Shown piece by piece: positions 21,818 to 31,589 of a stretch of DNA of 64,000 nucleotides. Every line of letters starts with the position of its first letter. Position 1 is the stretch's first letter. The DNA is from Bradysia coprophila (lineage: Eukaryota > Arthropoda > Insecta > Diptera > Sciaridae), in the NCBI RefSeq assembly GCF_014529535.1, contig NW_023503608.1, positions 7,490,501 through 7,554,500 of the forward strand. The letters are read 5' to 3'. The notes below the pieces were generated by a model. The model was not told the DNA's origin. It did not search any database and saw nothing but the letters and a program-made list of their open reading frames with translations. A program made the translations under genes and the position numbers.

Positions 21818-23774
21818 ATGGCACGCTCGTTCGTCTTAATTTCGATACTGCTCTTTGTACTAAAGTACGCTAAGGCCGATATAGACGAAACATGGCCGTT
21901 ACGAGAACATAGAGGCGCATGGATTGCCACAGTCGATAATATTGATTGGCCTCTTACACGAACATCTTCTGTCCGCGAACAGAAAAACCAGTTGAAATAC
22001 CTGATCGGACAACTTCATCTGGCCAGATTGAACGCAGTGTATTTTCAGGTAATGAGACAACAAAATGAAAATAATCAATTCCGACATCAAATTGTGTGCT
22101 TTATAGGTAAGACCAACTGGTGATGCGTTATATAATTCTGCCATCGAACCATGGAGTAGATACATGACGGGTGAAGAGGGCACAGCTCCATCACCACTAT
22201 GGGATCCTTTACGATTCGTAATAGACATTTGCCGTGCTTTGGGAATTGAAGTTCATGCGTGGATCAACCCGTATCGAGCAAACTTATCGCCACACACAGA
22301 TAATGTAGCGGAAAATCACATGGCGCGTTTGTTTCCCGAATATGCATATGTGTACGGTACCTACATGTGGATGGATCCAGGTGCAGAAGTAGTACAAAAT
22401 AGAACAACTCAAGTTGCATTGGACCTGGTTAGGAGATACGATTTGGCCGGGTTACACATGGACGATTACTTTTATCCGTACCCCGTTGTTGGTAAATTTA
22501 AAAAAAACTTAAAAAACTTTTGAGATGCGAATTATGAACTTAACATGGAAACGATTCAGGATGGACATTCCCAGATGATCACACCTACGAAGCTTATTTG
22601 TCAACAGGTGGATCGATGGATAGAGACGACTGGAGGAGAGACAATGTTAATACGCTTGTTCGTCGATTACATACAGAGATTCATCTGATTAAGCCATGGG
22701 TGAAATTTTCCGTATCCCCATTCGGTCTGTATCGTCCAGGTCATCCAGAAGGCATGCCTTCACCAATAGCAGGCAATTATTATAGAATAGTTTAAAAAAA
22801 ATCAAATTTTTAAATGGCTTATTGGACTGCAATTTCTTTAGGTTTTGATCAATTTTCTCAAATCTACTGCGACCCGAAACTGTGGCTGCAACAAGGCTGG
22901 ATTGACATACTCCAACCACAACTGTACTGGAAAATAGAACCACCTGCGCAAAGCTATCCAGTTTTGTTGGACTGGTGGATTTCTGATAATCAAAATCCCA
23001 GAGTTATTCCAGTAATGGCAGGGAATTATTTGAGTCGTATCGATTTCGATGGATGGCCTCTGGAAGAAATTCGTCAACAGGTTTGATTAAAATTCAGCTA
23101 AGACTTTTCTTATAATAAGCAACGAAAATTTGCAAATTTTGCTCTGTATTATACTTCACCGAGAGGCTGCAGCACCGTGTACAGAATGATAACAGCGTTT
23201 CTTGAAAAACTGCTCATAAAAGATTTTCCAACTTCGATTTATCTAACAGATCTTTCACCTATTTAGGTTATCATCTCTCGTGAGCCAGAAAACCGGTCAA
23301 GAGGTTCCTTGGGTAACATTATGTTTAGGTAAAATATTTCGTGCGGGCTCCGAAGTATTATTTAAATAATTTAAAAAATCTTCGCTCAGCGCCAAAATGT
23401 TCCGCGACAACATCGAAGGAACGGTAGACTTTTTCGCTAATTACATTTACCCGCATCCGGCTTTGCAACCCGAATTCCAATGGCTCGCTGCAAACTCTTC
23501 AAGCGTTCCGATTTCCGCTCCAGAAATTCATTTCACTAGTACAGGACGATTGTACGTCACATGGGATACGACATCCGAATCCGAGTCTAAATTTATTCAT
23601 CAAGCTGCAATTTACAAATGGATGGCCGATGCTTGGAGTCTTTTTACAGTTTGTCCAACGAGCGGTGAAGTAGCAAATGAAGAAATTGGATTGGAATTGG
23701 AAAGTGGTCAGTATGTTGCTACACTAATTGATCGTTTTGGGCGTGAAAGCATTCGCCAATATTTTAAAGTCTAA
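21818..23774 (+). CDS. Secreted GHL10-family glycosyl hydrolase (bacterial-type)
   Basis: Six exons: 21818-22048, 22107-22491, 22560-22772, 22842-23080, 23267-23328 and 23390-23774, giving 504 residues. A signal peptide (MARSFVLISILLFVLKYAKA) precedes a glycosyl-hydrolase-like-10 domain (DUF187/YngK type, known mainly from bacterial envelope proteins). Hallmarks are RGAWIATVDNIDWP, NAVYFQVRPTGDALY, EVHAWINPYRAN, GLHMDDYFYPYP, KFSVSPFGLYRPG and WIDILQPQLYW. The acidic pair in HMDDYFYP is the likely catalytic region. The C-terminal ~110 residues form a beta-rich Ig/FnIII-like tail (GRLYVTWD). Exon 3 needs a GC-AG intron (CAG|GCAATT) to join SPIAG to FDQF. The start of exon 3 at 22560 is set by frame. 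Bacterial relatives suggest peptidoglycan or glycan cleavage, so a digestive or immune role in the insect is an inference. Confidence 0.85.
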
Positions 23775-24369
23775 AAGAATGGAGTTTAAGAAGAATTAAT
23801 ACACATTGACCGATTTTCATATGTTTTGTTTTGAATTCACAATTTGCGTCGATGTAACAATCTTTGAAGGACACTTTACAATATGTAATGTACCCTACAT
23901 CAACAAGAACTCACATTCGATTCGTTTTGTTCATTCAGCCAAACAATCTGGATAATAATTTAACTGATGTTCCATAGACCGAAATTTCCATTCAAAAAAG
24001 CAAAAATATGTAAAATGTGGAATGTACATTGTAGATGGCAGAAGAGAAGGATGCATTTAAGTGACGATCAGTAGGAAAGAGATAGACAAATGTGAGTCAT
24101 GAGAATGCTATACATTAGATAGCGTATTTCGCTTAAGCAGTTCTATGGCATCAACTGACGACTTCAGCACAGACGATCAGTTGATTAAATGAAAAAGAAA
24201 TTAATATTTTGAAGTAATAGATTCTTTGATGTCCAAACGTTCAACTTGATTTTCGATCAAGAATCAGACAATTTTCACAAGATCAGGGACGAAATCACGA
24301 TAAAATTTTGTTACCCCTATCCTGCCGAACGGCCCGAAAACATTTACGATGGTCAGGCCGATTGGTGTC
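23775..24369. other. Intergenic, no gene recognised
   Basis: AT-rich spacer after the GHL10 gene. Nothing beyond low-complexity sequence is seen before the hairpin elements at 24370. Confidence 0.6.
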
Positions 24370-24507
24370 GGGGAATCTCGCACACGCGATCATAGTATGC
24401 GTCCTTTTACGACATGTAACGAAAAGTCATGACTGTGCGAGATTCACCACTTAGAGGTGAATCTCGCACACCATGAATTTGTGTGGTGTGCGAGATTACC
24501 CTACCCC
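24370..24507. repeat. Nested short inverted repeats (AATCTCGCACAC family)
   Basis: AATCTCGCACAC occurs four times in alternating orientation, at about 24374 (+), 24435 (-), 24460 (+) and 24487 (-). The middle pair forms a perfect 15-bp hairpin (24434-24448 with 24456-24470). The outer ends read GGGGAATCTCGCACAC and, inverted, GGTAATCTCGCACACC. It may be two tiny MITEs side by side. A related element lies at 48319-48536. Confidence 0.75.
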
Positions 24508-24870
24508 GGCCGATTCTTTTTCGGGTTTAAATAAAATTCGAAACTCCTACTCAAACTGATCTAAGAAATTTAAGATCCGTGCCCGGATCACATCCTCGAT
24601 CCAATCGGATAAAACGTCTTCAAAAATCAGAATCAAGGTTACACAACTTGCAATGTAATCGATTTCAAAAACATCAAACATGACAATGGCACAGAAACCT
24701 AGAATAAGACTTTAGTGCACTGTTATCACAGGTGTTCATTGAGGGTTCTGGATTTAATTACAAATTACAACCTTGAATAAAATTCCTAATAAATAGTTGT
24801 ATTGAACCGTACATTGTGTCAATACATTGAATTTTCCTCAACGTATTGTTATACGAAAAACCTAACATAC

Positions 24871-24885
24871 TTCAATATAAGCGAC
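24871..24885 (+). promoter_or_regulatory. TATA box of the cysteine-rich peptide gene
   Basis: TTCAATATAAGCG puts TATAAG at 24876, about 36 bases before the ATG at 24912. This implies a very short leader. Confidence 0.45.
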
Positions 24886-24911
24886 AGTAGTATAGTCGTG
24901 AAGTAGAATTC

Positions 24912-25176
24912 ATGATGAATTTTAGAATTTTTTGTTTTATTATATCGGCATTGTATTTGTCTACATCGCTAAATTTAGCATCTGCATCTGGCGAAGCAGG
25001 TAATTATTTTACAGTGTGCGAAGCGTCTTAATATAAACGATTTATTCTTAGGTCAAAATTGTGTCCAATTTGGAATAAGAGTACCTGGCACTGTGTGCAA
25101 AGATTTATGTGTGATTTCCGCTCTATATGGTAGTTGCAAAGGCGGATCGAACTGTTGTATATCTGGTACTTACTGA
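24912..25176 (+). CDS. Secreted six-cysteine peptide, defensin-like spacing
   Basis: Two exons (24912-24999 and 25052-25176) split by a 52-bp intron encode 70 residues, too short to stand out as an open frame. The signal peptide MMNFRIFCFIISALYLST... ends near SASGEA; a second ATG (24915) is equally possible. The mature part of about 40 residues has cysteines spaced C-x11-C-x3-C-x8-C-x5-CC, ending SNCCISGTY. The C-terminal CC with six cysteines recalls beta-defensin-like or other knotted host-defence or toxin-like peptides, but the first spacing is long. It differs from the usual insect defensin order (C-x-C near the end). A TATAA lies 36 bases upstream and AATAAA follows at 25180. The function is unknown; an antimicrobial role is an inference from size and spacing. 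Confidence 0.8.
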
Positions 25177-25772
25177 TAAAATAAATCGATTAAAAAATAA
25201 CAGCAAGTTTTGAATCATTCGCGGACGAAAAACATGAAGAACCTTGTTGGTTTACCGTTCGAAAATCGTTTTATTTTTCTAACCCAATCCAAACTAATGT
25301 TACTTTTGGGCAGATTTCTCTCAAAATATACTAAAAATTTATATGAAATTGAGTCAATCCTCCAAGAAAAGGTGACATAATTAACAAAACATTTGATATT
25401 CAGTAGAGCGTGAAACCACTTTGAGTTCCCATTTTTACCATTTAAATCATTCCATGTTAATCACCTCTAGACAGAGGGTAGCTACTTAATATGCGTTGAC
25501 TTAGATTCTACCAAGAACCACCGTCAAATTCCGAGCCCAGAACATCAAATATGACTACAGAAGATAAACATTTATAAGTTTTAGAGATTGGAAGCTGCTT
25601 GCAGAAAAAGGGAAAGATGACACTTTTTGTCAGTGGTGTGTGAGAGATGATTTTTCAATGAATTTCCTCTCATAATAATAGAATTTTGAAAATTTGTTGT
25701 GTTCACATTTTATTGTTGGTGACTTAAAAATTGATATAAAAATGGTTACATTTTGCAAGTCTACAACGCCTT
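25177..25772. other. Spacer between convergent genes
   Basis: Between the cysteine-rich peptide gene (plus) and the IFRD gene (minus). It carries an AATAAA at 25180-25185. Nothing else is recognised. Confidence 0.6.
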
Positions 25773-28412
25773 TCACAAGCAATCATATTTTGGTGTTTTG
25801 CTGTTCAATCGATTTTCTTTCGTTTTCGATTTCTTCTGTGCAGCCTGGCTAAGTTTGTGCTGTGTGTTCTGCGACAGTGAGAACATATGGACCGAAGGCC
25901 GCAGACCGATGGGTATAATTCCACGGATTCGATCATTTTCTAAGAAATACGTCGCTAAATTTGGACCAATGAATTGTGAAAGCTTGTGATGTTTGATGAT
26001 GGATGACCAAGTTTTCAATTCATGTAGCTCGTTGGCGAACTGCAACCGAAATGATGGTTGATGTCCATCCTAAAGCAAGAAAGTGAAAGATGAATATTTC
26101 GTTCATATGGGGTCAATGTTGATTGCCTTACCTCCAAGTATTTGAGCACTTCGCGCAGGTTTGTGTTCTGGAAGATACGTTTATCACCAGTGGTGTTCTT
26201 TCGATCGTTAATGATATCCTTGATGGTACAGCAAATATCCAGAATGTCAGATTTAAGGTAATCACATTCGCTGATGCGCCCTCGTTCAACTATTAGCGAA
26301 ATGACTTGACCGCAAGCTATCCGGAACTCAACTGTCGGATTTTGCAGCATTAAGTCGGTTAATTCCTTAATCTGTTGACTGTCTATGGTGGAACATACAT
26401 CCTCAGGAGAACACAATGTAAGAAGTAGAGTCCATGCTTCTAGTGCTTTTGTACGCAACGTAATTGGCAACTCCTCTGCACTGTCTTTGTTCATAGTCTT
26501 CCTGTTCGAGTGATTTCCGGCAAAAATTTGTCGGAAGAGGCTCATTGCAGGTTCTAAGAACGTGCTGTCACTGTTCTCATTATCCATTAATTCGATGAAT
26601 GCCAACGCTGAACAGATCGATGCATTTGTCGAATTCGATGACGACAAACGCCTCAAAATATTCAAAAATAAATTCGAGATTTCCGAGCAGAAGCGTTCGG
26701 TACGACCCAATTGAAAAACGGTCAATGTTGCCAATCGTACAGCCGCTAATTGCTCTGGCTCATTGCCACGTTTCATTGCTTTGACAATGATGTCGAGAAG
26801 GACACTTTCGTGATCGGCCAAGAAAGTTTGCGGAACGGAATGGCATTCTTTGCAAATCTCTTCAAGCGCCTTGACTCGTTCTTCGGACGATTTGTTTGTG
26901 GCAAGATGCAGAAACTTCAAAATTTTGTCAGAGTCATATTCCATCGTCCGTACTGGAGTGGATGGGGAGATAACGGGTTGTTTAGATGGAATAGATTGAT
27001 GAGCCCCTAAAATGGCCAAGCAGATATTTTAGAGATTTTCGAAAGGCAGCAGTATTTAGGTCAAGTACCTTTCGATGTTGGTGAATAGGTAGTCCTTTTA
27101 GTCGATCGCGCCACGTCCAATTTCGCCAACAACTTTTTATTTTTAGCTATATGCTTGATAACGTTCGCTGGTCCAATAACATTGCACAACATATCATATT
27201 GGACAATCGAAGCCCAATTGTCTAAGATCAGTGGGTTATTTCCATTTCTTAGTTCTCGCCTCGGAGCTATTCCATTCTGCAAAAGGTAGAAACAATTAAG
27301 ATAAGAGTCAGTTTGGCTTTTCGTCTGGGTCCTTAATTCCGCTCCACCGACATAAGAACCTTAACTATTTATCAACCAACCTCAAGATAATGACGCACTT
27401 CCACCGGTGATTTGATTACACTCGCTGATTTGTTGTAAATTCTAATTATCATCGAAAGCTGATCCAAAATTCGTGGTAACTCTGACTCAAGGCAATATGT
27501 GTCCTGTTCAACTCCACATTCAATTATCATCGCAATTGCTTTGGCACAAGTTGTACGCATAACATCGGAACGATATTCCAGAAGAGTTAAGAAATTTCCA
27601 ACAGAATATTGCTGGAAAACTGGTTTTATGTCACAACCGGGAGGTATCAGTGTCATCATAAATGTCCAAGTCTCCAATGCAGCTACTTTCGCCTCGAGAT
27701 TCGTTTTCTTAGCATTGTTGTCGTAATCAGCTTTGTGTGCAAAAATATCTTTAAATTCGCACATCGTCTTCGCGATCCGATAGCCATTTGTTTCATGTAA
27801 AAACGTGAGGATTCCAATTGCATGGAAAACCGCAAATCGAGTGGACGATTTTTGATATTCGCAATTACTTAAGATATCCTTCAACGACTTATGGAAGGTT
27901 TGATAGAAACGATTATTATCGGGCATTTGAATGGCGGCTAAAGATATAACACTAGCCGCTGCATCAATTTCACATGGTACGTTGCTTTCCAGTGAACTTT
28001 TCAAAATCGTCGACAGTCTGTCATGGTTTTTCTTCAAGAAATCTGGATTGTGTGTCAGTTGCAGTTGAGTACAAACGGTGGTTAAAGCGTCGGAGCGAAT
28101 CTGATATGATTTGCTGGTGCATTCATCAAATGCACTAGACATAATCTCATCGAAGGTTCTTGTATCTATTTGATCCACTTTCCCGGTATCTTCTGCTTGA
28201 TAGTCCACATATGAATCACAGTTGATAGGAACGTCTTCATCGATACATTGCTCAGTTATATCAAAATTAATTACAGAAGCACCTGAAATGAGCGTAATAA
28301 AGAAATTGTTGTTAGAGCGACTGTAACCCACTATGTGAAAATCGATTTCATTACATTTGCCTTTGTGTACACGGCTGTCTTCCCCAGCTCTTCTTAGCTT
28401 ATATTTCGGCAT
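25773..28412 (-). CDS. Tandem double-IFRD protein
   Basis: Minus strand, exons 28412-27381, 27276-27069, 27006-26132 and 26069-25773, summing to 804 codons (803 residues). IFRD proteins (PC4/TIS7) are HEAT/ARM-like transcriptional co-regulators and ribosome-associated factors. Copy 1 is exons 1-2: LEAKVAALETWTFMMTLIPP, then VRHYLE spliced to NGIAPRRE. Copy 2 is exons 3-4: LRTKALEAWTLLLTLCSPED, then LKYLE spliced to DGHQPSF. Both end in the C-terminal IFRD block (NWASIVQYDMLCNVIGP; TWSSIIKHHKLSQFIGP). The copies share an intron at the same place. A 62-bp intron (27068-27007) joins them in frame; unspliced, copy 1 would end at TGA 27061. Copy 2 has no ATG near its true start, which also favours one gene. 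Residues 18-43 may be an in-frame 78-bp intron (28360-28283). Otherwise these would be two tandem genes. Confidence 0.8.
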
Positions 28413-29511
28413 ATTGTTAAACTACAAATTATCACAAGTATCACAGCTGTTATCAATTATGGACAAAATTAAATGCACAACAATTAGTCACAAGTCTTAA
28501 AATCTCTTCGACGTTACTGTTTGTTTGTTATAATATCTAAGGCAGACTGTTGAGTAAGATATGAGCACAGAAAATATTTGAACGTATTTATATACCTTTG
28601 CGATTTTACTGTGAATAAATGGAATAAACCTATGCACGAATGTATGTATATAATATATAATAAGCTCTCTCGCACAAGCCATTCAAAATCATTCATTGAG
28701 TCGCCGGTTGTTTTTGTATGTGTAGACTGACTATGAATTTTCGTATTATTGTGAAATTGTATTTTTGTTTATATTTTTTTCATATTTATAAACATTTATT
28801 TCAACTTTGAATGTAACAGTAATTTTCGGAAGTTTCACTACGTCATCAATCAGTAATTCATACTATCTCAGACAATAATAAACACACCTGCATCATGGTC
28901 TAGATTGTGTAATTCTGGTTATCAACTTATTGTAATGTTAAGCATGGATACTAATTTACCGAGAAACAAATATCAAATAATTTCGTTGTTTTAAACAAAT
29001 AATTGGTTTCCTTGGGAGATTGTCTTTGTGATTGTATATTTAGGAATGGAATTTAACTGATAGCCTCAAAAATAGGTTTTCATATCCTCAAAAAATAATT
29101 TTGATATCCTCTCTTCGTAAAAGGATAAATTTCCTTCTAGGGGCGAACAGAACGTAAAAAGAAAAATTCTGTTTCTAGGACTTCGAGTTTATCTTTCAGG
29201 AGCATCAGATCTTTTAGGAATATCAAATTTAGCTTTGAGGTGTTGCTCGATAAGCACTGGGTTTTGGTGTCGGTGGTTCGAAATTTGGTCAGGGCAGAAT
29301 TTTTATTTATGGTTAATGGTTCAGATGTTCAGAAGGAGTGGTGAAAAGTAAACCTATTTCACCAATAATGACGAAAAGCATATATGAAAATCCATTTCAC
29401 AACTAGTGGTGAAAAGTGAAACATAGAAAACCAGATAAAAAACCCTTCGATCGCTAAAGACCCAAATCACGCATGAAAAAGTTCAGTTTTTGCAGCTCAG
29501 TTGCAGAAAAG

Positions 29512-29726
29512 CACGGCAGAGTAAAAGTAACCCAGGCAGGAGCGCTTGTTTGACTAGGGACCTGAATAATCTAGTAGGCCTATGTTTTTTGCGAATTAAA
29601 TTTTTCAACTTATGTCAGTGTTCATTTGAGTTCATTTTCATACAAAGGATTAGGTCCCTCATTTGACGTTTCCATAATGAACCGCTCCTGCCAGGGTTAC
29701 TTTTACTCTTTTACTCTTTTGCCGTG
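29512..29726. mobile_element. MITE-like element with CACGGCA...AGTAAAAGTAACCC ends
   Basis: The left end CACGGCAGAGTAAAAGTAAC, then CCAGGCAGGAGCG, pairs with the inverted right end CACGGCAAAAGAGTAAAAGA..GTAACCCTGGCAGGAGCG. The interior is about 140 bp with no coding. A related element is at 57325-57491. Confidence 0.75.
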
Positions 29727-29821
29727 AGAAAAGTATTTTTAATCTGATGATTTCAAATCTTGTACTTCAATTTTTTTCAACATGCATTTTACTGTATAAA
29801 GAACCATATTACCAAGAGCTT

Positions 29822-29860
29822 GTTATTATTTTTGTCGTCGTTATCGATAACAGATAAATA
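29822..29860 (+). repeat. Dispersed repeat fragment (TTTTTGTCGTCGTTATCGATAACAG)
   Basis: Related copies occur at about 40424-40450, 43315-43410 and 55283-55380. The core reads TTTTTGTCATCGTTGTCGAT then AACAGAT with variation. Confidence 0.6.
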
Positions 29861-31589
29861 GCCAAAGCAATTCTTTTGAAAATTAAGTTTCGAAAAATTG
29901 AACCCATTTTTTTGTTCAGAAATGCCTGAGAAGATTCACTCCCACAAATGTTTTTACCTCCATAGTGGGTGAGTGTGGGAATTTATGGGTTCATGTAGAT
30001 ACTTCCCGGTCAAATACTGTTTTGGAAAACCTATTATGGTAGTCTACCTCTGTGTCTATTATCATGCCTGCACGTTAGTAGCGGGCGTGACGCAAGTCCA
30101 CTACCAAAAATATTTTTTTTTGAAGACGGTAGACTGTATTTATACAGTTATTGTAGGTCATCACAAATATTTAACACCTCATTAAAGTTGCACCAAAAAT
30201 TTCCGAATTTCTCGATTTTTTGACAAATAACAAACATGAAATTTTTCCAAAATATTGTACCCTGGAGCATTACACTTGGTCCGGATGCAAAAAAATCTTT
30301 TTTAAGTGGTTTGGACGTCTTTGGTTCAAAGACATCTTCAAGCATCATTAAATCTCAGCAAATATGGATAATTTAGCCGGATGGCCAATTCAAATGTTAC
30401 GGACAAAAATGAGCAATGCATGTCCTTTTCCACTTCGTTTGGGCTACAACTTTCGAAATTGCCTAAGACCGATGGTCCACAACACATACGTAAATAAGTA
30501 TTTTACAACAGAATATAGATAAAGCCATATCACCCTATATTGAGGATGCTAATACGGAAATTAGGAAGGTATTCGATAATTATATTATTGACGCCTGTTA
30601 AAGGCTAAGGGATGAAACCATCTTCATTGTTGTCCAAACAAAGTAAATTTACTAATTAGAATCTGTGCATGATTTTAATAAATCTCCACTGAGACTGATA
30701 TCCCTAATTTAAAAGTTGAGGTTTAGAGAAATCCGCTGTATGTGGTAGTTAGGTTGGGGTCATCGCTAAAATTTCTCGTGATCACCCGTGATCACGCCCG
30801 TGATAGTGGCTGTTCGGACCAAGGTCGTGACACTATTTACGTTATTCACATATATTTTTTGCCTAGGGTGTGGTTCGGACGCAGTTACATCTTGCGTTAT
30901 ATAATGTCTAAATATGTAGAAGAGAAATTCCAAATTCTAAGAAATTCTAGAGGATGGAAGGATCATCCACAAAAGGTTTTCTATTACCTATCAATGGGAT
31001 AATGAACACAATATTGAAAGGCTATACTTTAAATTTCAAACTTATAACCGCTTCTGCCTTTAATAGCCAAAGAAAAGGATTGAAACGTTCTCCTTTTTAC
31101 AAAATAAAATTCAGATCTTCCGCTGCAGCGTTCTGTTCTTTTTACAAAACTCTAGTACGACACAAAATAACGCATTCCAACGCACGGTAACTGTCAAATA
31201 ATTCAACATGTGACATTGACATTTCACCAAAAAATAGAGCAAGAAATTGATATCGGAAAAATGTTCACAGCACAAATTAAATAATTACGCAAAAATTGCA
31301 ACCTAAAATCCATTACGAAGCATAAATTAGGCGAGTGGACAGTTTGTGCGCTTGGAAATTCGATCCAATTGTACAGTTTAAAGCGAAGGTAATTGCGTAG
31401 AATTTTATTGTTGTTTGTTGGTAAAGTTAAAAATACTTGCACTTTGTGTTGTGTTTGTGTGTGGTGACGTGAAAACTGAAGAAGAAAATTGTTTGCGATT
31501 TTGTTTTGTTCATTTGGCTGATTAGGTTTCCATTCCGCTTTGCAGATGTTGTGAAATAGGTGGGCACTTCCTCCGTTCGACGATTGGCA

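Larger units (their letters stand above)
28413..31589. other. Divergent intergenic region with repeats
   Basis: Lies between the IFRD gene (minus) and the xylosyltransferase gene (plus), so it should hold both promoters. It contains an inverted-repeat element at 29512-29726, a dispersed repeat at 29822-29860, and GTGATCAC repeats at 30778-30805. No further coding sequence is recognised. Confidence 0.6.

Noticed and set aside
21818-23774. Bacterial contamination as the source of the GHL10 domain
   Set aside because: The gene has five introns of local style, a signal peptide, and repeats and insect genes on both sides.
27061-27069. TGA at 27061 as the end of a separate first IFRD gene
   Set aside because: A good 62-bp intron (AAAG|GTACTT to TTTTAG) removes it and joins the second copy in frame; kept as the less likely model pending RNA data.
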